NCBI GenBank assembly: GCA_030748215.1
Contig: JASMMK010000055.1
Location: forward strand, 1 to 40,565
DNA length: 40,565 bases
Origin: Candidatus Scalindua sp.
GTDB taxonomy: Bacteria; Planctomycetota; Brocadiia; Brocadiales; Scalinduaceae
Direction of reading: 5' to 3'
The translations under genes were made by a program, and so were the position numbers. The notes beneath the pieces were generated by a model. The model made no database searches, was not told where the DNA came from, and saw only the letters and a list, made by a program, of their open reading frames with translations. The first letter of the stretch is position 1. Each line of letters opens with the position of its first letter. Below, piece after piece: positions 16,197-24,511 of the stretch.

Positions 16197-16356
16197 CGTG
16201 CAAACGATATCAGAATATGAATATCAAGTCAAATTGTTAAATTAGCATGAAAAACACCTTCAGATTTGTTCTAAGTATAAAAGGTTGGATATATTAAACA
16301 ATTTTTGTTATAAAAAATGTTTTAAGAATTTCAATTCAGAACAGAGGAAAAGTATT

Positions 16357-16869
16357 ATGAGGGAGCTTGGAAGTAAGAAGTCGGTTATGATGCGATGCAT
16401 ACAATCACTTTGGATATTGGGTTTTATATATGTAATGTCTATTCCATTCTCCTGTAGAAAGTCAGACAGGACGGCACAGGAAGAGATAGGGGCGTTGGAG
16501 GAAAATGTAGCCTCTCAATACGAAAGTGACGGGCCGCTTTATGAAAGTCAGACAATCTTCAGGATGCATATGCAGGATCTGGATGAGTGTGAAGACGCGT
16601 TGATAGAATCGGTTGACAGGCAGGATTGGGAGGTAATAAAGAAATGTGCAATGGATTTGAAAAACGCATCTGCAGTGGTCTTTACCGGTAAGGGGAAAAA
16701 TGATTTACCGAAGGATTTTGTATTGATAGATACTATGTTCCATTATCAGGCGCTTGCTGTGGTTGAGGCTGCTGAATCCAGGGAAATGGTAAAGCTTAAT
16801 ATCGAATATGAGAAATTACGGGATACCTGTGATCGTTGTCACGAAAAATATAAGACTAAGGATATGTGA
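16357..16869 (+). CDS. Cytochrome c'-like monoheme protein, membrane-anchored
   Basis: The start at 16357 is chosen because GAGG lies eight bases upstream; an earlier in-frame start at 16285 has no such site. The 170 residues open with a hydrophobic segment (about 15-32) ending in Ser-Cys33, which may be a signal anchor or a weak lipobox. A long helical region with many charged residues follows, and a single heme site Cys-Asp-Arg-Cys-His sits 8 residues from the C-terminus. A heme motif at the end of a helical domain is the hallmark of the cytochrome c' / four-helix c-type group. Such proteins bind NO or move electrons in the periplasm. It stands alone. The family call is by pattern. Confidence 0.7.
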   Translation: MRELGSKKSVMMRCIQSLWILGFIYVMSIPFSCRKSDRTAQEEIGALEENVASQYESDGPLYESQTIFRMHMQDLDECEDALIESVDRQDWEVIKKCAMDLKNASAVVFTGKGKNDLPKDFVLIDTMFHYQALAVVEAAESREMVKLNIEYEKLRDTCDRCHEKYKTKDM

Positions 16870-16904
16870 ATGTAGGGGGGGGGCTTGTCAGGCCTTTTCT
16901 ATCA

Positions 16905-17555
16905 TTAGTTGTCTAAGTATATAATTTTGTCTGCCAGTGAACACGTCTTCTTTATCAGTTCCGCATTTGGAAGATCAACAGATGCCACCTTCCTTTCCGC
17001 TTCGCCTTTGCTGGCTCCACCTGAGATATGTCTATGGAGGAGCCGTTCTTTTACAGTTTGTAGTGGAGCGTCAATATACCATACCTCATTCATTTTTGTA
17101 TGTATTGTATTCCAGGGAGAAGCATTGAGCAGGAGGTAGTTTCCTTCAACTATGATGAGACGGTTACCTGGTTGAATAGTGATCGCGTTTTCTACCGGAT
17201 CGTGTGCTCTTCTGTCATAAGCAGGGCACATTATACTTTGATCTGGAAATTCATGTAACCGGTCTATTAATTTTACAAAAGAGTCAGCATCAAATGTTTC
17301 GGACGCTCCTTTACTTTTAATGAGACCACGTTCTTTCAGAACGCTGTTTGGTAAATGAAAACCGTCCATTGGAACAACTGCCGCCAGATCATCTCCGGTG
17401 CGAGAATTTATTTCATCTGTAATGTTTTCAGCCAGCACGCTTTTCCCCGCTGCAGGACAACCTGTAATACCCAGGAAATATCTATTTCTGTCCGGAGAAT
17501 TAGATAATGTTTCTAATAGCTCTACTGCCAGTTTATCTATCTCATTTTTCAACAC
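16905..17555 (-). CDS. P-loop nucleoside/sugar kinase, uridine-kinase-like (YggC/FrcK group)
   Basis: This 216-residue protein has the Walker A motif GITGCPAAGKSVLAENI at residues 29-45. VVPMDGFHLPNSVL follows, the substrate region typical of the panK/uridine-kinase/FrcK group, with a Walker B-like RLIIVEGNYLLLN and the lid YIDAPLQTVKERLLHRHISGGASKGEAE. The closest annotated relatives I know are the YggC-type 'nucleoside/nucleotide kinase family' proteins and fructose kinase FrcK. The substrate cannot be named from sequence. It precedes fbp? No: it lies downstream of fbp on the same strand with a gap of about 106 bases, so the two could be in one transcript and may share sugar-phosphate metabolism. 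Confidence 0.8.
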   Translation of the reverse strand: MLKNEIDKLAVELLETLSNSPDRNRYFLGITGCPAAGKSVLAENITDEINSRTGDDLAAVVPMDGFHLPNSVLKERGLIKSKGASETFDADSFVKLIDRLHEFPDQSIMCPAYDRRAHDPVENAITIQPGNRLIIVEGNYLLLNASPWNTIHTKMNEVWYIDAPLQTVKERLLHRHISGGASKGEAERKVASVDLPNAELIKKTCSLADKIIYLDN

Positions 17556-17661
17556 CGGCTCCAGGCTAATGACAAGGGAAGGTTAATAGTGCCTAAAGCT
17601 GAGGTTAGTTGTTAATAATATTCTTTGTGGTGAACTATCTCATTTCAGGCAAGTTTGCGAG

Positions 17662-18690
17662 TTACTCATTTTCAGAAATAAATTTCTTGTAGGTGAGCAC
17701 GTCTTCCTTGCTTCCTATAATCAAGGGTACTTTCTGATGAAGTTCTGTCGGTACAATATCCATTATGTTCTCTTTGCCCGTAGTTGCCATCCCGCCTGCC
17801 TGTTCTACGATGAAGGCTAATGGTGCTGCTTCATACAGTAAACGTAGTTTTGCCTTTGGTTTTTTTGGGTCTCTATAATCTGCTGGATACAGGAATATGC
17901 CTCCGTAGAGTAGATTTCTGTGAAAATCAGCTACAAGAGAACCGATATAGCGTAATGAATACGGTCTGCCTGTGGAGGAATCTTTTTCTTTAAGATAGTC
18001 TATGTATTTTCTTGTGCCTTCATTCCAGAACGCGGAATTCCCTTCATTTGCACTGTAACATTTTCCTTTTGAAAGAGTGTTTATATTTTCATGAGACAGG
18101 ATGAATTCACCTACGCTCGGATCTAATGTAAAACCGTTTACCCCCTTGCCGGTTGTATATACCAGCATTGTGCTGGAACCGTAAATTATATAACCGGCAG
18201 CGACCTGATCCGATCCTTTTTGAAGACAGTCTTCAAGTGTACCAATTTCACCATCCGTCTTTTTTTTATGTATAGAAAAGATCGTGCCAATGCTGGCATT
18301 TGCATCGATATTGGACGAACCATCAAGCGGATCGAAGAGTAAAATATATTTTCCTTTAGGGTAACCTTTCGGAATAGGAATAATATCATCATTCTCTTCC
18401 GAAGCCATGACACAAAGATGTCCACCGTGTTCCATTGCACGGTACAATTTATCATTGGCAAATTCATCCAGCTTCTTCACCTCTTCACCATGGATATTTT
18501 CTGTACCGGTAAGACCAAGTATGTCAACCAGGCCGGCTTTATTAACTTCTCTGGATATAATCTTTGATGCATATGTTAAGTCCATCAATAATCCAGTGAG
18601 ATTTCCTGTTGTTCGCCTATCTCGTCTATCTGTTAATTTTCTCTCTTCATTAACAATAAATCTTTGGATTTCAATTCCTTTATTATCCAT
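17662..18690 (-). CDS. fbp: Fructose-1,6-bisphosphatase, class I
   Basis: This 342-residue enzyme hydrolyses fructose 1,6-bisphosphate in gluconeogenesis and CO2-fixing cycles. The metal site is intact: [25 protein letters not shown], with the Asp-x2-Asp-Gly-Ser core, and an upstream Glu-Glu in [45 protein letters not shown] and [19 protein letters not shown] are the substrate-binding and C-terminal signatures of the class I family. The length is normal. The regulatory AMP-site residues of animal enzymes cannot be judged by eye. It is the upstream member of a possible pair with the P-loop kinase. Confidence 0.96.
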   Translation of the reverse strand: MDNKGIEIQRFIVNEERKLTDRRDRRTTGNLTGLLMDLTYASKIISREVNKAGLVDILGLTGTENIHGEEVKKLDEFANDKLYRAMEHGGHLCVMASEENDDIIPIPKGYPKGKYILLFDPLDGSSNIDANASIGTIFSIHKKKTDGEIGTLEDCLQKGSDQVAAGYIIYGSSTMLVYTTGKGVNGFTLDPSVGEFILSHENINTLSKGKCYSANEGNSAFWNEGTRKYIDYLKEKDSSTGRPYSLRYIGSLVADFHRNLLYGGIFLYPADYRDPKKPKAKLRLLYEAAPLAFIVEQAGGMATTGKENIMDIVPTELHQKVPLIIGSKEDVLTYKKFISENE

Positions 18691-18779
18691 TATGTTTAGG
18701 GGTTTAAGCTCAAGCGTTTCTCTTAATGAAAATATACTTCATACATTTCTGCTTTACTTATAAAAAGTATATGTGGGGA

Positions 18780-19370
18780 TTATGGTAAAGATTTCGGTTT
18801 CTTCTTGGTTGTTGTCTTTTTCTTTGGTGTCGTTTTCTTCTTAGCTGCCGTCTTTTCCTTTGTTATCGGTTTTTTCTTGGTGACTGTCTTTTTCTTTGCT
18901 GCCGGTTTCTTAGGATTCTTTTTGTAGCTTTTAACAAAAAAATCTATGGCCTTTAATACATCTTCCATATAAACGTCCGTATCAACACAGTAACCGTAAG
19001 GTCTCTGGTTTGGTATTGCGTAGATTGCCTTTGGCATGGCAGCCATTAACCCTGTTCGCAGCTCTTTTTCACAGGCAATCGCCACAACTCCCTGCACTTC
19101 CTCGGCCATGACTCTTTTGAGTGCAATTCTTCCGCCACTGGCGACTGCTATGCTTATGCCATACTCTTCTGACAATTCCAGCAGGTCCTTTACCTTGCAT
19201 TTACCGCAGCGAATGCACTCATTAATTTCGTGTTTAATATTTTGCTTGCAGTTTGAATTTTGGATACAGTGTGGAAAAAGGAGCAGTAACCCTTCCGGTG
19301 GGCATTTCTTTTTCCTCAGCCTGGTCATCATATTATTAAGCGAAACAAATTGTTTGTCTATAACTTCCAT
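18780..19370 (-). CDS. DUF116 protein with a lysine-rich, histone-H1-like tail
   Basis: Residues 1-145 form a DUF116 domain: KKCPPEGLLLLFPHCIQNSNCKQNI, a Cys cluster ECIRCGKCKVKDL, IAVASGGRIALKRVMAEEVQGVVAIACEKEL and PKAIYAIPNQRPYGYCVDTDV. The eight or so cysteines look suited to an iron-sulfur or zinc site. From about residue 150 the protein is a tandem array of Lys-Lys-Lys-Thr units spaced by Pro, Ala and Thr, ending PKSLP. That tail resembles histone H1 or bacterial H1-like proteins and should bind nucleic acid. Genes of this family often follow def-fmt, and here too it starts 41 bases after fmt ends. Function is unknown; an RNA- or ribosome-linked role is inferred from context. Confidence 0.8.
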   Translation of the reverse strand: MEVIDKQFVSLNNMMTRLRKKKCPPEGLLLLFPHCIQNSNCKQNIKHEINECIRCGKCKVKDLLELSEEYGISIAVASGGRIALKRVMAEEVQGVVAIACEKELRTGLMAAMPKAIYAIPNQRPYGYCVDTDVYMEDVLKAIDFFVKSYKKNPKKPAAKKKTVTKKKPITKEKTAAKKKTTPKKKTTTKKKPKSLP

Positions 19371-19410
19371 TTTGTATGTATATCTCCCTTATTCGAAGAT
19401 TTATCAGTTT

Positions 19411-20361
19411 TTATTGAAATAAATAATTCTCATTCAGATCGTGCCCTCTTGAAAATGCGTCAGCACTCATCATTCGTTTACCTTCCGGTTTTACTTCTTT
19501 GATCCATATACTACCATTTTGCGTGGCAGTCCTGATACCTTGATTTGAAATTTCCATAATTGTTCCTGGAGCGATAACTGCTCCGTTATGAGAAGAATTA
19601 TCTCTCTCTGTCTTCAGGATTATTATTCTCTCTTTTGAATTACTCTTCACTAAAAAGGTGTAAGCGGATGGTTTCGGATTCATACCTCTTACAAAATCAT
19701 GTATCTTTTCTTCTTCTTGATTCCAGTCAATAAGGCCGTCACTCTTTTTGATTTTTGGCGCAAGTGATATGAGGCTTTCGTCCTGTTGTGTGTATTTTAC
19801 ATCTCCCGTTTCAATTTGCATTAAGCTGTCTAATAACGTCTCTGCGCCAAGATCGCTCAATCTGTTTCCCAGCTCACCGGCAGTCTCTTCAGGACCAATT
19901 GTTAGTGATTTACGGATGATAACTTCACCGGCGTCCATCTTGTTGCTCATGATGATGGTGGTGATTCCTGTCTCTTTCTCTCCGTTGACGATTGCCCAAT
20001 TAATGGGCGCTGCTCCGCGATACTTGGGTAGCAGTGAAGCGTGGATGTTTACACACTTATATTTTGGTAAATCCAGTATTCTGTCTGAGATCTTCTGCCC
20101 GAAAGCGACAACCACTATAACATCAGGGTTCAGCTTTTCAAGTTTCTCTATGATCTGCTCGCTATTCACGTTTTCAGGCTGTATCACCTGCAATCCTGCG
20201 TCTAAAGCTATGTTCTTGACAGGAGGCGCTTCAGGTTTCCCCTTACGTCCTTTGGGTTTGTCTGTTTGCGTGAGAACAGCTACAACATCATGTTTAGATT
20301 CGATTAAGCATTTTAAACTGGGGACCGCAAATTCCGGCGTGCCCATAAAAACTACATTCAT
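19411..20361 (-). CDS. fmt: Methionyl-tRNA formyltransferase
   Basis: This 316-residue enzyme formylates the initiator Met-tRNA, using 10-formyl-tetrahydrofolate. The N-terminal catalytic domain has VVFMGTPEFAVPSLKCLI and NIHASLLPKYRGAAPINWAIVNGEKETGITTI, holding the catalytic Asn-His and the SLLP tRNA-binding loop, and MDAGEV with the catalytic Asp. The C-terminal OB-like domain starts near residue 205. The length is typical. It is downstream of def by 29 bases on the same strand, the usual operon of these two enzymes, which add and then remove the formyl group. Confidence 0.97.
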   Translation of the reverse strand: MNVVFMGTPEFAVPSLKCLIESKHDVVAVLTQTDKPKGRKGKPEAPPVKNIALDAGLQVIQPENVNSEQIIEKLEKLNPDVIVVVAFGQKISDRILDLPKYKCVNIHASLLPKYRGAAPINWAIVNGEKETGITTIIMSNKMDAGEVIIRKSLTIGPEETAGELGNRLSDLGAETLLDSLMQIETGDVKYTQQDESLISLAPKIKKSDGLIDWNQEEEKIHDFVRGMNPKPSAYTFLVKSNSKERIIILKTERDNSSHNGAVIAPGTIMEISNQGIRTATQNGSIWIKEVKPEGKRMMSADAFSRGHDLNENYLFQ

Positions 20362-20390
20362 ACTGTATTTGATTGAGAACGGTTAAAAAA

Positions 20391-20906
20391 CTAATTAACA
20401 CCGGCTTTGTTATTTTGATAAGCGAGTTCGAGCTCTTTTAGTTTCGATTGGTTGGCGATTGTACTTGCAGGAGTCATTTTCTCAATAAAAAGACAACCGT
20501 TTAAGTGGTCTATTTCATGCTGCCATGCGCGACCCAATAAGCCTTCCGCTTCGATCTCAAGCTTCTCCCCTTTGAGGTTGTATGTAATGACCTTGACACG
20601 TTGTGACCGTATGATCTTTCCCATCACGTCCGGAAATGACAAGCAGCCTTCTTCTTCTAACGTTTCACCTTCTTCTTCACTGATATACGGATTTATGAAT
20701 ACCCTTTCTCCGGTTTTTTCACCGGTTACGTCTAAAACAATTAAACGTATTGACAATCCTACCTGTGGCGCTGCAAGTCCAATTCCACAGGCATTATACA
20801 TTGTCTCCAGCATCTCTTCGGCAATCTGGCAAATCTCATTGTTTATCTCTTCAATTGGTTTTGCCTTGGTTTTTAAGACCGGATTTGGGTAAATTGCTAC
20901 TTCCAT
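20391..20906 (-). CDS. def: Peptide deformylase
   Basis: This 171-residue metalloenzyme removes the formyl group from new proteins. All three family motifs are present: GIGLAAPQVG (motif 1), EEEGCLSFPDV with the metal-ligand Cys (motif 2), and QHEIDHLNG with both His ligands and the catalytic Glu (motif 3). The C-terminus is short and the length normal for type I. It is first in the def-fmt-DUF116 run on the minus strand, divergent from rpsT. Confidence 0.97.
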   Translation of the reverse strand: MEVAIYPNPVLKTKAKPIEEINNEICQIAEEMLETMYNACGIGLAAPQVGLSIRLIVLDVTGEKTGERVFINPYISEEEGETLEEEGCLSFPDVMGKIIRSQRVKVITYNLKGEKLEIEAEGLLGRAWQHEIDHLNGCLFIEKMTPASTIANQSKLKELELAYQNNKAGVN

Positions 20907-21010
20907 TTTATAATGATATTACTCGGGGTAGAAAGCTTTAAATTAACGAAATTTATCAGGTCAGTATATAGTATTATTTCCGGCAAAAGCAAGGATTATT
21001 TGTTTTTTTG

Positions 21011-21039
21011 TTGACAACAGTAATTCAATATCATAAACT
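21011..21039 (+). promoter_or_regulatory. Sigma70 promoter of rpsT
   Basis: TTGACA (21011-21016, perfect) and TAAACT (21034-21039, 4/6) are separated by 17 bases. The start of transcription should fall near 21046, leaving a leader of about 45 bases before the rpsT ATG. Confidence 0.7.
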
Positions 21040-21090
21040 TATCCTTTTAAATAATAGTAAGTTAGATCAGAATCTATAAGGAAAATTTTA

Positions 21091-21363
21091 ATGTCGATCA
21101 GAAAATCTGCAAAGAAAACCATGAGACAAGATTCCGTGCGCAGGATGAGAAATAGAAGTGATAAATCCGCACTAAAAACTCAAATAAAGAAGTTTGTTTC
21201 TTCCGCTAAAAGCCATGATTTCGATGAGGCGGGGAAACACTTGTCATTAGCAACAAAAAAGCTTGATAAAATTGCAGCTAAAAATATTATACACAAGAAA
21301 ACTGCATCAAGAAAAAAGTCTCGCTTAGCCAAGTTTCTTAATAAACAAAAGGCTGCGGTATAG
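21091..21363 (+). CDS. rpsT: Small ribosomal subunit protein bS20
   Basis: This 90-residue, very basic helical protein opens MSIRKSAKKTMRQDSVRRMRNRS and has LKTQIKKFV and a C-terminal IIHKKTASRKKSRLAKFLNK. The motif 'HKNxAxRxKSRL' is the S20 signature. It binds 16S rRNA in the small subunit. It has its own promoter and is convergent with the deacetylase-family gene 29 bases away; no clear terminator is seen between them. Confidence 0.97.
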   Translation: MSIRKSAKKTMRQDSVRRMRNRSDKSALKTQIKKFVSSAKSHDFDEAGKHLSLATKKLDKIAAKNIIHKKTASRKKSRLAKFLNKQKAAV

Positions 21364-21392
21364 TCATAATATACCGGGCTTTCAACCTGTTT

Positions 21393-22331
21393 CTAAATAT
21401 CACACATCAGGCCATTTAAATGTTCCTCTATACATTTTGGCAAGTCTAGTAAGTGATATCCGCCTTCCAGGCAGGAGACAATTCTATCTTCACAACAATC
21501 ATTAGCAATATTTCGTGTCAGTTTAGTTAATGCATTGAAATCAGAAGCTTCTAAGCTTAAACCACTTATGGGGTCTAAACGATATGCATCAAAACCGGAC
21601 GATATCAATACAAATTGCGGGTTGAAGCTTTTAATTCTTTTCTTCAATATATCATCAAAAATCTTTAAATATTCCCGGGGTTCTGTGTTATAAGATAAAG
21701 GGACATTAATTGTAAAGCCGGAACCACTGCCTTCCCCTGTCTCTTCTTTTGCGCCTGTTCCTGGATAAAATGGGTATTTATGCATGGAGAAAAACAAGAC
21801 AGAGGGATCGTCATAAAAGGCATCTTGTGTTCCATTACCATGGTGCACGTCCCAGTCAATTATTGCAATTCTATCAAGATTGTATTTTGATTGAATATAC
21901 TTTGCCGCAATTGCAATATTATTAAATAAGCAGAAACCCATAGCTTTTGTAGGAGTAGAGTGATGGCCCGGGGGACGTACTAAACAAAATGCATTATCTG
22001 CCTTTTTGTCCATTACTAAATCAACTGCGGTGAGGAGTGCGCCTGATGCGTATAGAGCGGCTTTATATGAGTCAGGAGAAACATGGGTATCAGGGTCTAA
22101 GTACCCGCCTCCTGTTTCGGCAATTTCAGCAACTTCTTCTATTTGACTTATGGTGTGGACGGCAGATATTTCTTCTTTAGTAGCCGCTCTTGGATTTTTA
22201 ATATCAAGTTTCTGCCAGATACTTGTCGAACGGAGATGTTCAATAGTATTTATTATCCTTGTCGCATTTTCAGGATGATTAGCTCCTGTATCGTGTTTTA
22301 AATAAATATCATCGTAAATGAGAGATGTCAT
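21393..22331 (-). CDS. Histone-deacetylase-family zinc hydrolase (acetylpolyamine/acetoin-utilisation type)
   Basis: This 312-residue member of the arginase-deacetylase fold has intact active-site motifs: RPPGHHSTPTKAMGFCLFNNIAIAAKY with the two catalytic His, IIDWDVHHGNGTQDAFY with the zinc-ligand Asp and His, YPFYPGTGAKEETGEG, and FVLISSGFDAYRLDPISGL with the second zinc Asp. CLEGGY follows near the C-terminus. Bacterial relatives deacetylate polyamines, acetyl-CoA synthetase or unknown small molecules. There are no histones to act on here, although the DUF116 protein nearby has a lysine-rich tail; a link is speculation. It is divergent from the RNase H gene. Confidence 0.9.
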   Translation of the reverse strand: MTSLIYDDIYLKHDTGANHPENATRIINTIEHLRSTSIWQKLDIKNPRAATKEEISAVHTISQIEEVAEIAETGGGYLDPDTHVSPDSYKAALYASGALLTAVDLVMDKKADNAFCLVRPPGHHSTPTKAMGFCLFNNIAIAAKYIQSKYNLDRIAIIDWDVHHGNGTQDAFYDDPSVLFFSMHKYPFYPGTGAKEETGEGSGSGFTINVPLSYNTEPREYLKIFDDILKKRIKSFNPQFVLISSGFDAYRLDPISGLSLEASDFNALTKLTRNIANDCCEDRIVSCLEGGYHLLDLPKCIEEHLNGLMCDI

Positions 22332-22425
22332 GGTAATTTGTCAGTAGTTGTTCAATAAGTATGATTGTATTGGCAACTGATATTTTATGTTAAATTTTTT
22401 GCTAAATCAAAGGAATAGCCGGTAA

Positions 22426-23055
22426 ATGAAAAATAAAGAGACTATTTCAGACCATGAATTATTAGTTCTGATACACAAAGGTATCGACATGGGAAAACTG
22501 AAAGAACAGGATAAGTCAATAACAAAGAAGAGAGTTGACAAGCTCTTTCAGGATCTGAAGAACTATGTAAAAAAGGATGATTTTACTGTTCCTGAAAAGA
22601 AAATAACAGACTCTTCAAGCATAAAGAAGGAAGCTGATTTAATAGTGGTAAATGTTGATGGTGCATCGAAGGGAAATCCCGGAGAATCAGGAATTGGAGT
22701 TGCTATATTCGACAAAGATTCGAATTTGATAAATGAAGCCTGTGACTATCTTGGTGTGGCAACTAATAATATAGCAGAATATAAAGCTCTGATTCTTGGC
22801 ATCAAACTGTCTACGAAGTATAATGCGAAAAGGGTACTGTTTAAAGCTGATAGTGAACTTATGGTAAAGCAGATTAAGGGTGAGTACAGGGTTAAAAACA
22901 CGCAGCTTAAGCTTCTTTTTGCTGAGGCACAAAGACTTCTTAAAGAACTGCCAAATTGGAAAATAACGCATGTTCCCAGAGAGGAAAACAAGGAAGCTGA
23001 TCTACTGGCAAATAGAGGTGTAGAGATGTCTGTTAAAAACAGGCAGGCAAATTAA
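22426..23055 (+). CDS. Ribonuclease HI-family protein with an N-terminal helical extension
   Basis: This 209-residue protein has its RNase H domain at about residues 73-205. The four catalytic acids are visible: Asp in VNVDGASKGNPG, Glu in NIAEYKALI, Asp in FKADSELMVKQI, and Asp in NKEADLLANRG. The first 70 residues are charged and helical, beginning with a DHELLVLIHKGIDMGKL motif; I do not recognise a known domain there, and it is not the usual HBD hybrid-binding domain. It would cleave RNA in RNA-DNA hybrids. It may be the main or a secondary RNase H of the cell. Confidence 0.88.
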   Translation: MKNKETISDHELLVLIHKGIDMGKLKEQDKSITKKRVDKLFQDLKNYVKKDDFTVPEKKITDSSSIKKEADLIVVNVDGASKGNPGESGIGVAIFDKDSNLINEACDYLGVATNNIAEYKALILGIKLSTKYNAKRVLFKADSELMVKQIKGEYRVKNTQLKLLFAEAQRLLKELPNWKITHVPREENKEADLLANRGVEMSVKNRQAN

Positions 23056-23092
23056 ATTTTTGGATTTCTCTGCCAATTAAAAACTTAAAGAT

Positions 23093-24373
23093 TTACTTCC
23101 TTACTCCCAGCATTTCAACGAAACCCTCTGTTCTTGTGGCGATCTGTCCTGACATATAGTTGGTATCATCAACACAATCTCCATCAAGGTTTAATAGAGG
23201 GACACCCTCCTTAGCCATCTCCGCTTTAATAGTTGGTATTGCGGCGTTGTTTCTCCTGCATCCCCAGGTGGAAAAGGCGATTATGCCGTCTACATTGTAA
23301 TCTTTGGACAATGTTTTAATAACGTTAAGCCTGTTGTCTAAAGGGCCGTTGTTGTGGTTGGAGATAAGCTTTCGTGCGAGACTTTCATATGGCTTGTCAG
23401 GGTCTAATTTGTTCCAGTAGACATGATTAATTTCCTCAAAAACTATTTTGGTCTTTCCCGCGTTCGCAATTTTATCAAACATCTCTGCCTTGAAATATGG
23501 TTTTAATTCCAGCCAAAGCAGCCTGATCTCTTTTTCATCGGCAACTTCCCCGTTTCTTCTTCTTGTGGCAATTATCTCCTTGAGCTCATCTACCAGTGAT
23601 GTGTAGAAATCTACTGCTGATTGCGAGCCGATTAAGTAATGGCTTGGCACCATAAACCCAAGGCCGTCACCTCCCGTAAGGGGGGATAAAGGATCCTGTC
23701 TCACTTGGTTTAATTCAATCATTTTCTCCCTTGCCTGATTGGACAGTTCGATCGCCTCTGAAAGAGCGTGCTTTTCCATCTTTTTTCCAGTAACCTCTTC
23801 CATTCGCTTTGTCAAAGCGATTAATTGATTTGTTAGAAATTTTACAGAGTTGTCATTCATTTCATAAGGAACATCTACTATCATGCTCTCTTTTCCTGTT
23901 ATAGACTCACATATCTTTATTGTCTTTATGTTGCTGTCACATATCGTTGATGTTCCTGCGAGAAACAGGGGACGGGGGTAGACACCCATATACGCATTTC
24001 CAAGAGCTGTTCTATGGAAAGAGCAGACATCGGTCGGTATGGCGGCCAGATCGGCTTCCGTAAGAGAATGTGAGCCTTGTCCGAATTTTGAGCAAAGGGC
24101 TGCAGCTATCTCTAATGAGAAAGGCTGCAGCTTCATTGCAAAAATGATCTCAGATGGTACAAATAGTGTTGTCCATATTGAACCATATTTGAATGTATGG
24201 TGAAAAAGCTCTACTACGCTTTTCGATAGAATATCAAAAGACTTTAAATCGTCTTTTCCAATGGCCTTTCCCGTAATCTTTGAATATAAATTCAGGAATC
24301 TGAATAGTTCTTTTACTAAATAGGGCGTTAGCTTTTTAGCAAACTTCTTTTTTACACTTTTAATATTAACCAT
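23093..24373 (-). CDS. 2-hydroxyacyl-CoA dehydratase / benzoyl-CoA-reductase-like subunit (HgdB-type)
   Basis: This 426-residue cytoplasmic protein has the HgdB/FldB/BcrB-type fold. A helical start is followed by IIFAMKLQPFSLEIAAALCSKFG. The first cysteine region has PTDVCSFHRTALGNAY and TSTICDSN (Cys94, Cys117, Cys145). The C-terminal half has VDGIIAFSTWGCRRNNAAIP and a final VPLLNLDGDCVDDTNYM...ATRTEGFVEML. Such subunits hold a [4Fe-4S] or double-cubane cluster and, when energised by an ATP-driven activator, carry out difficult dehydrations or ring reductions on CoA esters. It lies 138 bases downstream of the activator-dehydratase fusion gene, on the same strand, and is presumably its partner subunit. 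The substrate is unknown. Confidence 0.8.
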   Translation of the reverse strand: MVNIKSVKKKFAKKLTPYLVKELFRFLNLYSKITGKAIGKDDLKSFDILSKSVVELFHHTFKYGSIWTTLFVPSEIIFAMKLQPFSLEIAAALCSKFGQGSHSLTEADLAAIPTDVCSFHRTALGNAYMGVYPRPLFLAGTSTICDSNIKTIKICESITGKESMIVDVPYEMNDNSVKFLTNQLIALTKRMEEVTGKKMEKHALSEAIELSNQAREKMIELNQVRQDPLSPLTGGDGLGFMVPSHYLIGSQSAVDFYTSLVDELKEIIATRRRNGEVADEKEIRLLWLELKPYFKAEMFDKIANAGKTKIVFEEINHVYWNKLDPDKPYESLARKLISNHNNGPLDNRLNVIKTLSKDYNVDGIIAFSTWGCRRNNAAIPTIKAEMAKEGVPLLNLDGDCVDDTNYMSGQIATRTEGFVEMLGVRK

Positions 24374-24511
24374 AAGTTTTTTAGCTTATTCGGTTTAGAA
24401 AATCGCTATAATAATGCTTAGAAAAATTAACTCGATATTACCAGAAATGTTTCAAATCAGGTATTAGTGGTTAGGCAACAAAAGACCGGGGAGATTATCA
24501 GATAATTCTCA

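Noticed and set aside
19748-20386. 212-codon plus-strand frame opposite fmt
   Set aside because: Antisense to an unambiguous fmt gene; length is a by-product of fmt codon use.
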